Positions 50,319 to 59,477 are shown, counted from the first letter of the stretch. The stretch is 64,000 nucleotides of DNA from Paenibacillus_S vulneris (GCF_039543185.1 NZ_BAABJG010000029.1:310001-374000), one strand, 5' to 3'. Notes: generated from the sequence alone by a model not told the origin. Numbers and translations are program-made.

Positions 50319-51326
50319 TTATTTCTTCAGTACGATCTTTTCAAGATCGTCCAGCATCAAATTAGCGGAGATAATGCTGCCGGACGAATTCCAGATATCG
50401 TCGCTAACCCTGTGGACGTTGCCTGATTTCACCACATTCAGGTTTTTCCACAACGGATCGCCGATCCATTCCTTCTCGACCGCGCTCGCTTCCTGCTTGT
50501 CATTATCCCAAGTGTAGTAGAACAGGATATCGCCTTCCATATCCGGGATGCGCTCTTTATTGATTTCATCCGCGAACGTTTCCTTATTTTGCGCCTGAGG
50601 ACGCTGGAAGCCTATTTTCTTAAGCATTAAGCCTGCGAAGGTATCGTTATAGTACAGACGGGTTTTACCAGGAATGAAGCGAACGAGAGAAACCTTCATA
50701 TTCAGCTTGTCGCCGGCCTTGGATTTGAATTCCGCAATGCGCTGATCCAGCTTGGCTAGCAGCTGATCGCCTTCGGCTTTTTTATTCAGAGCTTCCGCGT
50801 ACAGCTTAAAGTTTTTTTGCCAATCTGCGTTAATTTTTTCGGAGAATACGGTTGGAGCGATGGCGGACAGCTGGGCATACACCTTTTCCTGCCGCAATTT
50901 ATTACCGATAATCAGATCGGGCTTCAGCTTGGCTATTGCCTCCAGGTTAGGCTGATTCTCATCCCCGACCACCTCGACGCCTTCCAGGTCCTTTTTAATA
51001 TGATCATAAAAAGGAGACCCCGACCATGATTTTACTGCCCCGACAGGCTTGATGCCGAGCGACAGCAATACTTCCGTTCCTTCATTGGTAAGAACCACGA
51101 CTCTGGACGGCTTGCCGGTAATCTTGGTTTCCCCCATGGCATGCTGGATGGAGTAAGTGGTGCCGGCGGTTTTCTCCGGTGGGTTAGAAGGAGTCCCCGC
51201 AGTTCCGTTGGAGCTGTCATTACGGGTACCGCTTTGGCCGCATCCCGCCAGAAATAGCATGATGCTGAGCAGTGAAAGAAGCCATACAGAATGCTTGTTC
51301 ATCCCTTTGCTTTTAGCAAAAAACAA
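50319..51326 (-). CDS. Iron-siderophore ABC transporter substrate-binding lipoprotein
   Basis: 335 residues from a TTG start (GGGGAG seven bases upstream). Lipobox LAGC with lipidated C29. FepB/FhuD-like periplasmic-binding fold: RVVVLTNEGTEVLLSLGIKPVGAV, PNLEAIAKLKPDLIIGNKL and the C-terminal VKSGNVHRVSDDIWN. Binds ferric siderophore outside the cell. No permease or ATPase in the window, so it is an orphan. A Fur box directly upstream shows iron control. Confidence 0.92.
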   Translation of the reverse strand: MFFAKSKGMNKHSVWLLSLLSIMLFLAGCGQSGTRNDSSNGTAGTPSNPPEKTAGTTYSIQHAMGETKITGKPSRVVVLTNEGTEVLLSLGIKPVGAVKSWSGSPFYDHIKKDLEGVEVVGDENQPNLEAIAKLKPDLIIGNKLRQEKVYAQLSAIAPTVFSEKINADWQKNFKLYAEALNKKAEGDQLLAKLDQRIAEFKSKAGDKLNMKVSLVRFIPGKTRLYYNDTFAGLMLKKIGFQRPQAQNKETFADEINKERIPDMEGDILFYYTWDNDKQEASAVEKEWIGDPLWKNLNVVKSGNVHRVSDDIWNSSGSIISANLMLDDLEKIVLKK

Positions 51327-51349
51327 CGTAGATCTCCCCTTATATTATC

Positions 51350-51368
51350 AATAATGAAAATCATTCTC
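51350..51368 (-). promoter_or_regulatory. Fur box
   Basis: AATAATGAAAATCATTCTC closely matches the GATAATGATAATCATTATC consensus (about 16 of 19), 24 bases before the siderophore-binding gene start. Confidence 0.82.
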
Positions 51369-51458
51369 AATGAATTTTACTTATTATTTCCTAAGCTGTC
51401 AATAGAGATAAAGCAACAAAATCTCCTCTAGAAATGGCGAAATAACGAGAAAACATAA

Positions 51459-51472
51459 TGTAAACGCTTTAA
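51459..51472. promoter_or_regulatory. Possible cre (CcpA) site
   Basis: TGTAAACGCTTTAA differs from the TGNAANCGNTNNCA pattern at one position. It lies between the iron gene and the acetyltransferase at 51606. Confidence 0.4.
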
Positions 51473-51605
51473 ATACAGCGCTTTCAACACTTTTTTAATA
51501 TTTTATGAAGAAATATTGAGTTTTTTTCGAAAATTTAGAAGGATTATTGCGAGATTTGTCGTATTTTAAAATATAACCATATCAAGCCGCGGGGAGAGTT
51601 CAAAG

Positions 51606-52028
51606 ATGCTGGTTCGTTCCTTTCAATTGTCCGATTACGTATCCGTTACCGAACTGTTCAAGAACGTATTGTCAGAAGCCTGTTATGAGGAAACCATGGA
51701 GGCGTTCGCCAGACAGCTTTCATGGGATAGTGAATTGGTGCTTGTCGCTATTGAAAACGATCAAATGGTGGGTGTCATTGTAGGGACGATTGACAACCAC
51801 AACGGCTATTATTACCGGATTGCGGTTAGCAAGGAATACCAACGCAGAGGAATCGGCAAAACCTTAATTGAGTCGCTGAGACAACGGTTTGTTCAGAGAA
51901 AAGTACGCCGTATCCTGATTACGGTGGATGCGCACAACGAAACAGTCATTCCGGTATATGAATCGGCCGGTTACCAGGCGGAAGACTTTTCGCGGACGAC
52001 ACATCGCTTGAGTATCGTGAACGGCTGA
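51606..52028 (+). CDS. GNAT-family N-acetyltransferase
   Basis: 140 residues. Motif A is complete (YYYRIAVSKEYQRRGIGKTLIESLRQRF), with a C-terminal VIPVYESAGYQ segment. RimI-like in length and sequence, so protein or small-amine acetylation is possible. The GGGGAGAG site precedes the ATG. Monocistronic, ending at a strong terminator. Confidence 0.88.
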   Translation: MLVRSFQLSDYVSVTELFKNVLSEACYEETMEAFARQLSWDSELVLVAIENDQMVGVIVGTIDNHNGYYYRIAVSKEYQRRGIGKTLIESLRQRFVQRKVRRILITVDAHNETVIPVYESAGYQAEDFSRTTHRLSIVNG

Positions 52029-52071
52029 AAGCCGACACATTGGAGCAATCAAACAGCACGGAAGGTAGATC

Positions 52072-52114
52072 GGCATAGCCCGTTTGCGTCTAGCAAAGGC
52101 TGTGCCTTTTTTTT
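52072..52114 (+). terminator. Terminator after GNAT gene at 51606
   Basis: GGCATAGCC / GGCTGTGCC stem and eight T. Confidence 0.88.
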
Positions 52115-52534
52115 CGGCATTACTGGAATTGGTACCTTTCCGGGTACCCCGCAAAGTGCCGAATCCGCTTTGAGCCAAGGCCCCGCTTTATGGGGCTATT
52201 TTGCTGCTCAGGGACCAGCCTGCAGCGCGCCTGCCGCCAATCATCAGGGGGATTCCTGCCGGAAATACGGCGCAGCTATCGCAGCCGACACCGCCTTTCC
52301 CCTTGTTCATGAGGCGTCATAGACAGCCTCCGGAAATCGCTCTTTGCGAAGCGGGCTGCAGGCAGCATTTCCTAAAGCAATAGGATCATTTCCCCATTTG
52401 AGGATGAGGCTCTTGAAAGCCGTCGAACATAAGTTTATGCTATAAAAAAGATTGCTTCATGACGAACATCCGATGAATTTCGCATTTGAAGGACATCGGT
52501 CGCACCGTACGTTAAAAAGAAGGGTTTGGACCTC
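52115..52534. other. 420-base gap with a second terminator-like hairpin
   Basis: GCCCC...GGGGC hairpin with TATTTT at 52180-52203, a GGTACC pair near 52132-52147, and a 40-codon minus-strand open frame (52188-52310) carrying GCDSC but lacking a well-placed ribosome site. No gene is firmly supported. Confidence 0.4.
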
Positions 52535-53095
52535 ATGGCGACGTTTTCTTCCTATATAATAAAAAGCTTTAAGCACGACGGACATCTGCATCGAACATGG
52601 CTGGAGAATGGGCGTGTCCCTGAATCGCTGCTTTATGAGCCGCATAAAGCGGAATCAATGATGGTCCTTATCAACAGCCAGACCAAAATAATAGAAGCGG
52701 ACGGCAAGGAATGGGTCAGCCGCATACCGGGGGTTTCTTTTTTTATCCCGAAGCAGTGGTTTAATGTTGTCGCGCTGCTGGAGGATACCGGCGTCCGCTA
52801 TTACTGCAATATCGCCTCGCCTCCCTATGTTGCCGGCAACGTCATTACGTATATCGACTATGATTTGGACGTTATACGCATGCCTGGAGGAGCCGTTCAT
52901 ATCGTAGATGAGGAAGAGTATGAGCGGCATAAAATTAGTTATCATTACTCTAACATCGTGGATACTAAGGTCCGGCAGGGACTTCAGGATTTGCTGCAGC
53001 GGATCCGGGAAGGCCGGGCACCTTTTCGCGAGGACTGGGTGCTGGAGTACTATCGCCAATGGGAGCAGTGGAAGGACCAAGGAACGGAGGCGTAG
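52535..53095 (+). CDS. DUF402 nucleoside phosphatase-like protein (YgaC/NtdP type)
   Basis: 186 residues from the ATG at 52535 (a TTG at 52526 is too close to the AAGAAGG site). DUF402 beta-barrel: FIPKQWFNVVALLEDTGVRYYCNIASPPYV, then TYIDYDLDVIRMPGG with the metal-binding aspartates. Relatives hydrolyse nucleoside tri- and diphosphates. One base separates its stop from the signal peptidase start, so the genes are coupled. Confidence 0.88.
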   Translation: MATFSSYIIKSFKHDGHLHRTWLENGRVPESLLYEPHKAESMMVLINSQTKIIEADGKEWVSRIPGVSFFIPKQWFNVVALLEDTGVRYYCNIASPPYVAGNVITYIDYDLDVIRMPGGAVHIVDEEEYERHKISYHYSNIVDTKVRQGLQDLLQRIREGRAPFREDWVLEYYRQWEQWKDQGTEA

Positions 53096-53096
53096 C

Positions 53097-53693
53097 ATGG
53101 GCTTGTTCTCTCAGAAGAAGCCGGAACGGGAAATTACGGCAGATTCGTTATCGGTTGACCATTCAGCCGGATTTTTAGCCGAAGTATGGGAATGGATGAA
53201 ATCCGTCGTTGTCGCGCTGCTCATCGTACTGCTCATCCATCAGTATGGTTTTCATCTGTCCACGGTCAAAGGGGCATCCATGCAGCCTACAATTGAAGAG
53301 GGCGAGTGGCTGTTCATCAATAAAACGATCCTGCTGACCGGGGGACTGCAGCGCGGCGACGTTGTAGTTGTGAAGGAACCGGATGAAAGCGATACGGAGC
53401 ACCCCTATTTGGTCAAGAGGGTCGTGGCGGTAGCTGGTGACGAAGTGTCTATTCGCCAGGGCAAATTATATGTGAACGGAGAGGAAGCGAAGGAGTCCTA
53501 TACGGATACTCTGATCGAGGACGGCCGTTTCGAGCCGTATAAGGTGGAAGAAGGGCGCGTATTTGTCATGGGAGATAACCGGCACCGCTATGCCAGCTAC
53601 GACAGCCGCAGCTTTGGTGCTGTATCCGTGAAGCAGGTGGAAGGCCGGGCGGAATGGATTGTATGGCCATTGGCCAAATGGAAGAATCTATAG
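53097..53693 (+). CDS. lepB: Type I signal peptidase
   Basis: 198 residues. One membrane helix about 34-52, catalytic S61 in GASMQPT, catalytic K107 in LVKRVVAV, and the GDNRHRYASYDSR box. Cleaves signal peptides at the outer membrane face. GGAGG precedes the ATG by six bases. The insertion HRYA in the D-N-x-S-D box makes that loop slightly longer than in SipS. Confidence 0.93.
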   Translation: MGLFSQKKPEREITADSLSVDHSAGFLAEVWEWMKSVVVALLIVLLIHQYGFHLSTVKGASMQPTIEEGEWLFINKTILLTGGLQRGDVVVVKEPDESDTEHPYLVKRVVAVAGDEVSIRQGKLYVNGEEAKESYTDTLIEDGRFEPYKVEEGRVFVMGDNRHRYASYDSRSFGAVSVKQVEGRAEWIVWPLAKWKNL

Positions 53694-53730
53694 ACGGGTT
53701 TAGAAATGACAGCTTAGCGAAAGGAGACGA

Positions 53731-54906
53731 ATGCGGATGGACGCGGCAGAGAGCAGCAGCATGGATTGGCATCAGTTGAAGCGTGATATGCAGGAAGCAG
53801 CGCCGCAGCTTGGTATTGATAAAATCGGCATTGCAAGCGCGGAGCCTTTCGTGGAGTTGAAATCGATATTGCTGAAGCACCGGGAACAGGGCTTTGAGTC
53901 CGGCTTTGAGGAGCCGGATATTGAGAAGCGTACGGAGCCGGCTCTAAGCCTTGAGGAGCCCCGTTCGATCATCTCCATCGCGGTAGCGTACCCGTCCAAG
54001 CTTCCGTACGTCCCGAGATCGGAGCCGGGAGCTTACAGGGGCATGCTGTCCCGTTCGGCATGGGGAGAGGATTATCACCATGTCTTGCGAAACCGGCTCC
54101 AGCGCCTGGAGGCATGGATTCGGGAACGGGTGCCTGATGCGAGAATAGAGAGCATGGTCGATACCGGAGCTCTGGTGGACCGTGCGGTAGCTGAGCGCGC
54201 AGGGATCGGCTGGAGCGGCAAAAATTGCGCTATCATCACCCCTGAGTTCGGCTCCTGGGTATACTTGGGCGAGATGATTACGAATTTGCCGCTTCCGCCG
54301 GACCAACCGGTAACGGAAAGCTGCGGAGACTGCACGCTCTGCATCGATGCGTGTCCGACCGGCGCGCTGGTCGGGCCGGGGCGGCTTAATTCCCAGCTGT
54401 GTATCTCTTTTATAACCCAGACCAAAGGGCATGTCGAAGACGATACGATCAAAGAAAAGATTGGGAATCGTCTGTATGGCTGCGATACGTGCCAGATCGT
54501 ATGCCCGAAGAACAAAGGCAAGAACTGGACCCACCATCCGGAGCTTCAGCCTGATCCTGAACAGGCCAAGCCGCTTCTGCTCCCGCTGCTCGAGATGAGT
54601 AATCGTGAGTTTAAGGAACGCTTTGGGACAAGCGCAGCCTCATGGCGCGGCAAGAAGCCGATCCAGCGCAATGCGATCTTTGCTCTCGGCCATTTTAAGG
54701 AGCGCGAGGCGGTGCCGGCGTTGATTAGGCTGCTGCAGCGGGACGAGCGTCCCGAAATTCGCGGAGCCGCGGCTTATGCGCTCGGACGGATCGGCGGAGA
54801 GGACGCCTATCAGGCTATTAGCAGTGCTATGGAGAAGGAACAGGACGAAGTTGTGCTAAAGGAGCTGAATAAAGCTTATGAGCGGCTTGATCATAAACTG
54901 CATTGA
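53731..54906 (+). CDS. queG: Epoxyqueuosine reductase
   Basis: 391 residues (ATG at 53731, or 53737 at a longer distance from AAGGAG). Cobalamin-dependent reductase: VDTGALVDRAVAERAGIGWSGKN, two 4Fe-4S motifs CGDCTLCIDACPTGAL and CDTCQIVCPKN. A C-terminal HEAT-like repeat (about 310-385) is present as in longer Firmicute forms. Performs the last step of tRNA queuosine synthesis. Its end overlaps the ogt start by 29 bases. Confidence 0.95.
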   Translation: MRMDAAESSSMDWHQLKRDMQEAAPQLGIDKIGIASAEPFVELKSILLKHREQGFESGFEEPDIEKRTEPALSLEEPRSIISIAVAYPSKLPYVPRSEPGAYRGMLSRSAWGEDYHHVLRNRLQRLEAWIRERVPDARIESMVDTGALVDRAVAERAGIGWSGKNCAIITPEFGSWVYLGEMITNLPLPPDQPVTESCGDCTLCIDACPTGALVGPGRLNSQLCISFITQTKGHVEDDTIKEKIGNRLYGCDTCQIVCPKNKGKNWTHHPELQPDPEQAKPLLLPLLEMSNREFKERFGTSAASWRGKKPIQRNAIFALGHFKEREAVPALIRLLQRDERPEIRGAAAYALGRIGGEDAYQAISSAMEKEQDEVVLKELNKAYERLDHKLH

Positions 54907-55399
54907 ATTGGAGTCGCCGATCGGACCGTTAGTTTTAGCGGCAGCGGGAGATCGGCTTTGCCATATCGAATTTGGCCGTGTGGCCGACGTGGAGCCGCAG
55001 CTGACGAAGTGGTCCGCCAAATGGTACGGCACTTCCCAGTGGAATCAAGACGCCACTCCGGTATTGTTAGAGGCCGCAGCGCAGCTGGAGCAATATTTTG
55101 CGGGACAGCGAACGGAGTTCGATGTGCCGCTGGATCTGCAGGGAACGCCGTTTCAAATCAGGGTATGGAAAGCGTTAACCGATATACCCTACGGTCAGGT
55201 TCGTTCCTACAAGCAAATCGGACAGGCGATCCAATCGGAGAAGGCGGTCCGGGCCGTAGGCGGCGCCAACAATCGCAATCCTGTACCGATCATCGTGCCG
55301 TGCCATCGTGTCATTGGTGCGGACGGTTCGTTGGTCGGTTACGGGGGCGGCTTGAATGTGAAAATACATCTACTGCAGCATGAAGGTTATGCGGTATAA
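54878..55399 (+). CDS. ogt: Methylated-DNA--protein-cysteine methyltransferase
   Basis: 173 residues. Active-site C142 in VPCHRVIG, winged helix GTPFQIRVWKALTDIPYGQVRSYKQIG, and AVGGANNRNP. Suicide transfer of the methyl group from O6-methylguanine to the cysteine. Translationally coupled to queG. Confidence 0.94.
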   Translation: MSGLIINCIELESPIGPLVLAAAGDRLCHIEFGRVADVEPQLTKWSAKWYGTSQWNQDATPVLLEAAAQLEQYFAGQRTEFDVPLDLQGTPFQIRVWKALTDIPYGQVRSYKQIGQAIQSEKAVRAVGGANNRNPVPIIVPCHRVIGADGSLVGYGGGLNVKIHLLQHEGYAV

Positions 55400-55480
55400 T
55401 AGTTATATTGGGAAATAGACCCATACGGGGCTTTTGGATTGATAGACTAATAGCTGGGGAGTATCCCTGCCTGAACGTCA

Positions 55481-55508
55481 GGTCTTGTCATTTTCAATAA
55501 CAAGAACC
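55481..55508 (+). terminator. Hairpin after ogt
   Basis: GGTCTTGT / ACAAGAACC arms with a 10-base loop and no T-run. Confidence 0.5.
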
Positions 55509-55542
55509 TAGTTTTAGCGGCATGCAAAACAAGGGGGATGCC

Positions 55543-55694
55543 CCTATGCTTACGAGGATAGTTTTCCTACGGAAAACAAGCCTATGCTTACGAAGATAGT
55601 TTTCCTACGGAAAACAAGCCTATGCTTACGAAGATAGTTTTCCTATGGAAAACAAACCTATGCTTACGTAGATAGTTTTCCTAAGGAAAACTTT
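55543..55694 (+). repeat. Four-unit 38-bp tandem repeat
   Basis: Units begin at 55543, 55581, 55619 and 55657. Each carries CTATGCTTACG, then AGATAG (GGATAG in unit 1), then the palindrome GTTTTCC-N3-GGAAAAC. The centre differs (TAC, TAC, TAT, TAA) and two flank positions vary. It ends two bases before the AGGAG of the HD domain gene. Confidence 0.92.
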
Positions 55695-55706
55695 TAGGAG
55701 ACGACA

Positions 55707-56741
55707 ATGAGATACATACATATCGATAGCATCGAACCGGGGCAGTTCCTGGGAAGAACGATTTTTTCCGGAAACGGGGCCATACTGCTCTCCGAGGGCG
55801 TACAGCTCACGGTCTACATGATCACAACCTTGAAAAGAATCGGCGTCACCATGCTCTACATCAAAGACCCGCAGTTTGAGGACATCGAGGTTGCCGATAT
55901 GGTGTCTGAAGAGACGAAACGGGCCGTCATGCAAAGAATGGGCGAGACCTTCGAATCGATCCGTTCGGGCAAGGAAGTGAACACCCGCGCCATTAACGGC
56001 AGTATTGAAAATCTGCTGGACGAAATTATGAAAAATAAAGAAGTGCTGCTTCAGCTCTCCGATATCCGTACCAAGGACAATGAACTGTACGTTCATGCGC
56101 TTAATGTTTGTATGATGTCCGTATTGATCGGTATCCATATGGGACTTTCCATTCAGCAGCTGCGGGAGCTGGCGGTTGGCGCCATGCTGCACGATATCGG
56201 CAAGCTTGAGGCAATAGCGGATGACGCTGCGGACGATGTACGTAAGCACCATACCTGGCGCGGGTTCGAGATGCTCAAAAACAAGCGCGAATTGAGCCTG
56301 CTGGTTGCTCACGTTGCCTTTCAGCATCACGAGAGGATGGACGGAGAGGGCATTCCTCGGCAGCTTCCGGGCGATCAGATTCATCTGTATGCCAAGATAA
56401 CGGCCGTTGCGGATACTTACGATAATTTGTTATTCGATCTATCTACAGGCCGCCGTATGCTGCCGCATGAAGCTTGCGAGCATATGATGGTTCTTGCGGG
56501 AAGCCAGCTGGACCGCGACATCGTCATCCATTTTTTGCGTACCGTATCCGTATATCCGACCGGTGCCTCCGTCAAGCTATCGAGCAAAGAAACCGGGGTC
56601 GTCGTTGGTCAGCATCGGGGTCTGCCTGGACGTCCGGTCGTTCGCGTGGTCAAATCAGATAGGGCGGATCGGGAGCTGGATGTGAAAGAGATTGACCTGG
56701 CCAAGCATACGACGGTATTTATTGAGCAGGTACTGATGTGA
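55707..56741 (+). CDS. HD-GYP-type protein with altered GYP motif
   Basis: 344 residues. N-terminal domain (1-60) starts with the IDSIEPGQFLGRTIFSGNG pattern shared with the HD-GYP at 43028. HD domain about 125-290: H162/D163 (MLHDIGK), H207/H208 in QHHERMDGEGIP. The GYP box reads GIP, so activity on c-di-GMP may be reduced or altered. ADTYDNLLF follows. The C-terminal segment with VYPTGASVKLSS (about 280-344) is also shared with the other copy. AGGAG eight bases before the ATG. Confidence 0.85.
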   Translation: MRYIHIDSIEPGQFLGRTIFSGNGAILLSEGVQLTVYMITTLKRIGVTMLYIKDPQFEDIEVADMVSEETKRAVMQRMGETFESIRSGKEVNTRAINGSIENLLDEIMKNKEVLLQLSDIRTKDNELYVHALNVCMMSVLIGIHMGLSIQQLRELAVGAMLHDIGKLEAIADDAADDVRKHHTWRGFEMLKNKRELSLLVAHVAFQHHERMDGEGIPRQLPGDQIHLYAKITAVADTYDNLLFDLSTGRRMLPHEACEHMMVLAGSQLDRDIVIHFLRTVSVYPTGASVKLSSKETGVVVGQHRGLPGRPVVRVVKSDRADRELDVKEIDLAKHTTVFIEQVLM

Positions 56742-56833
56742 ATTATAGCTAGGGCAAAAATATCTATTTGTATGAATGACTAGTATTTGCTATTATGGAC
56801 AATGATGACTTCCTTATGAGGTGAAAAGCAACG

Positions 56834-57064
56834 ATGTGGTGGAACTATGTTATTCCCATTGTAACATTAATAGTAGGGGCAGTAGGGGGATTTTTCGCTG
56901 GGGTCTACTATTTGCGCAAGCAGCTAGAAAATATGCAGAATAATCCGCAAATGCTTCAGGAAATGGCTAAAAAAATGGGCTACAACATGAACAAGCAGCA
57001 GCTGCAAAAGGCTCAGCAAATGATGAAAAGCCAAAATTTCGGGGGCAAAACCAAAAGAAAGTAA
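56834..57064 (+). CDS. YneF-family (UPF0154) small membrane protein
   Basis: 76 residues: one membrane helix (about 4-26), then KQLENMQNNPQMLQEMAKKMGYN, the UPF0154 signature, and a basic tail. Widely conserved in Bacillales; function unknown. GAGGTGAAAAGCAACG precedes the ATG. A short hairpin GGGCTG / CAGCCC follows. Confidence 0.92.
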   Translation: MWWNYVIPIVTLIVGAVGGFFAGVYYLRKQLENMQNNPQMLQEMAKKMGYNMNKQQLQKAQQMMKSQNFGGKTKRK

Positions 57065-57207
57065 AAGGGCTGATTCACAGCCCTGGCACTTATGCTCATT
57101 TTACTATAAACGAATACAGATGAGAGCGAGACAGGTACAAGCACTAAGGAATATCTTACGGAGCAAGCTGCGCGAGGTGCGCGGCTTAGAGGGAGGGTAA
57201 AACAAGC

Positions 57208-57798
57208 ATGCCGGCTAAAGATTACAAAAACACTCGAGTTTCAGAAAACCGGGAGTTGATAGAAGGTCATATCCGTGAAATTTTGCGTCTGATCGGTGAA
57301 GACGTTGATCGTGAAGGACTGCTCGATACCCCCGCTAGGGTAACCCGGATGTACGAGGAAATTTTCGCAGGTTATGAAGCCGATTACAAGGATATTCTCG
57401 GCGTAGCGTTCGATGAAAAGCACGAAGAGCTTGTTATCGTAAAGGATATCGTGTATTACAGCCAATGTGAGCACCACATGGCTCCGTTCTTCGGTAAAAT
57501 TCATATCGGCTATGTGCCGAGCGGCAGAATCGCGGGGCTTAGCAAGTTCGCCCGGCTGGTTGAAGCCATCACCCGCAGATTGCAGGTGCAGGAGCGCATT
57601 ACTTCCGAGATTGCGGACATCATTGAAGAGGAGCTTGCACCACACGGTTGTATGGTTGTCGTGGAAGGCGAGCACCTGTGCATGTGCGCACGCGGCGTGA
57701 AGAAGCCTGGCAGCAAGACGGTTACTTCGGCTGTTCGCGGCTTGTTCCGCAAGGATCCGGCTGCACGTGCCGAATTCCTGTCGCTGCTCAAACAATAA
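57208..57798 (+). CDS. folE: GTP cyclohydrolase I
   Basis: 196 residues. Zinc ligands C87, H90 (SQCEHHMAPF) and C158 (HLCMCARGV), with GRIAGLSKFAR and the catalytic histidine region. Converts GTP to dihydroneopterin triphosphate for folate and for queuosine synthesis, fitting with queG 3 kb upstream. GAGGGAGGG precedes the ATG. Terminated alone. Confidence 0.97.
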   Translation: MPAKDYKNTRVSENRELIEGHIREILRLIGEDVDREGLLDTPARVTRMYEEIFAGYEADYKDILGVAFDEKHEELVIVKDIVYYSQCEHHMAPFFGKIHIGYVPSGRIAGLSKFARLVEAITRRLQVQERITSEIADIIEEELAPHGCMVVVEGEHLCMCARGVKKPGSKTVTSAVRGLFRKDPAARAEFLSLLKQ

Positions 57799-57809
57799 TT
57801 CCAATGCAA

Positions 57810-57855
57810 AATCCCCCTTCTGCCAGGTTATCCGGTAGAGAGGGGGATTTTTTTG
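57810..57855. terminator. Terminator after folE
   Basis: AATCCCCCTTC / GAGAGGGGGATT stem, then TTTTTTT; lies between convergent genes. Confidence 0.9.
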
Positions 57856-57889
57856 TCGCTTAGTGGGGCGATTTTTGCTCCACCGGCCG

Positions 57890-58915
57890 TTAACTCTGCA
57901 CTTCCTGTCCTTTGTCGTGTGAGGAGGATAAGGTTCTCAGGAAGCCCATGGTGAGGCTTAAATACGTTTTGGGATGGGCTCTGTAAATCAGCTCATGACT
58001 GTCCTTGGGCAGAAGCCACAGCTGAGAGCCTGAATTCGGCGGCTGATTTTGAAAAATCTCCTGTGCCATTTCGTAAGGCGCCTTCAAGTCCTGCTTGCCG
58101 TGAATAAAGAAAATAGGGATGTTATACTTAGTCTCTTTTACTTGATTATATGGAATCTGATTCAGGCTGACCCCGTTGATGAACGGGAAGAACAAGTAGA
58201 CGAGCGGCTGAGTTGGGAACTTCGGCAGATTGGCGACCTGCTTCATGTTGTGGTACACCGTATCGGGCTCCAATATGAAGGTGCTGTCGAGAATCATTCC
58301 GTCGATGTCGTCGCTCAGCAAAGCGGCCTGCAGTGCCGTTCCGGCCCCCATGGAGAAGCCCCATACATACACTTGCTTTGCTCCGTGATCCCTGGCATAT
58401 TTTACGGCACCAAGCAGCTCCTGCGATTCGCGAATGCCCCCGGTAACACTTTCCTTTGGCTGTACAAAACCATAATCGAACATCAGAACATTGTAATTTT
58501 GCTGATGGAGCTCCTTGGCCAAATCATAGAGAGGAACCCATATTTCTTCACGGTTCCCGCCGTAGCCATGAGAGAATACAACGGTTTTGGTAGAGGCAGC
58601 CGATTGGACGGCAGGAATATACCATCCGTTAAGCACCGAGCTGTCATTAAGGCTTGGAAATTGGATATCCTGGTATTCAACGCCGATGGCGGCGGCCGGG
58701 TTTGATTTCAGCGGATCAATATGAGGCCGGGCCAGCGTCCAGGCAATATAAGCGTGAAAAGCCATAACGAGGCTGATTAATAAAAGCAGAGCCGACAAAA
58801 GGGCGATAAGAATGCTCCGAGCCCTTCGTTTAACAATGGATGGCTGTTTGACAGCGATTTCAACTTGAGCTGCGGCAGTAGATACGGGAACGGGAGACAT
58901 AGGGTTCGGTTCCAT
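57890..58915 (-). CDS. Membrane-anchored alpha/beta hydrolase
   Basis: 341 residues. Membrane helix about 33-58. Hydrolase fold: oxyanion VVFSHGYGG, nucleophile S188 in WGFSMGAG, an acid near the HGKQDLKAPY segment, and the C-terminal DSHELIYR histidine. COG1073-type. AAGGAGGG precedes the ATG. Substrate unknown. Its promoter is visible upstream. Confidence 0.87.
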   Translation of the reverse strand: MEPNPMSPVPVSTAAAQVEIAVKQPSIVKRRARSILIALLSALLLLISLVMAFHAYIAWTLARPHIDPLKSNPAAAIGVEYQDIQFPSLNDSSVLNGWYIPAVQSAASTKTVVFSHGYGGNREEIWVPLYDLAKELHQQNYNVLMFDYGFVQPKESVTGGIRESQELLGAVKYARDHGAKQVYVWGFSMGAGTALQAALLSDDIDGMILDSTFILEPDTVYHNMKQVANLPKFPTQPLVYLFFPFINGVSLNQIPYNQVKETKYNIPIFFIHGKQDLKAPYEMAQEIFQNQPPNSGSQLWLLPKDSHELIYRAHPKTYLSLTMGFLRTLSSSHDKGQEVQS

Positions 58916-59234
58916 CGAAATCCCTCCTTATGTAGACTAAGATGACTTGGTGGCGAGCGTCATTACCATGTATGGAGAAATAGATGGATTCATGGTCTTT
59001 TACTCTTATTTCTATAGTAAAATGGCAGTGTGCCAACCGTCAATCGGCCGCGAAAAATGTAAACTGGCTGTAATATGGATGTAACAATAGAGGAAAGTAG
59101 TTTCCAGTTGCAGGAATTTCATAATATCAAAATTGAAGTAAGGGCAGAGCTGAAAAAGACTTGTTCTCAATCCGTCTTAAAGCTTGTATACAGGAATAGG
59201 ATAGTAACAATGACTTGTAAACGGGGGAGAGCAT
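58916..59234. other. Gap between the hydrolase and small membrane-protein genes
   Basis: 319 bases with the hydrolase promoter (59014-59043, minus strand) and AT-rich sequence that must contain the promoter of the gene at 59235. A 111-codon open frame across it (from 59075) has no ribosome site and is not called. Confidence 0.4.
59014..59043 (-). promoter_or_regulatory. SigA promoter of the alpha/beta hydrolase gene
   Basis: TTGACG (59043-59038), 18-base spacer, TACTAT (59019-59014) on the minus strand. Confidence 0.65.
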
Positions 59235-59468
59235 GTGAAGCGGGGAAAAGTCAAAATAGCGGGAATCACGATGTATTGCCTACTAATGCTGAGCATTCCA
59301 TTGCTGCTCTATTTCGAAATTCAGGATTGGCTTCTGCCAGGTACGATTCTGGTTGTAGTTATGTTTGCGCTGGGTATGGGCATGCTGTGGTTATCAGACT
59401 ACGAGGATGAACAGGCCGCAAAAGCCAAGCACAAGCATTCGGCCCGAATGCGTTCGATGGATAGGTAG
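59235..59468 (+). CDS. Small membrane protein
   Basis: 77 residues from a GTG behind GGGGGAGA. Two hydrophobic helices (about 7-28 and 33-53), then a charged tail (SDYEDEQAAKAKHKHSARMRSMDR). No family recognised. It ends at a strong terminator. Confidence 0.65.
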   Translation: MKRGKVKIAGITMYCLLMLSIPLLLYFEIQDWLLPGTILVVVMFALGMGMLWLSDYEDEQAAKAKHKHSARMRSMDR

Positions 59469-59477
59469 GAGGAAACG

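Noticed and set aside
52188..52310. Minus-strand 40-codon frame with GCDSC, possible small peptide
   Set aside because: No well-spaced ribosome site, and the end overlaps a terminator-like hairpin. Left as a note in the gap entry.
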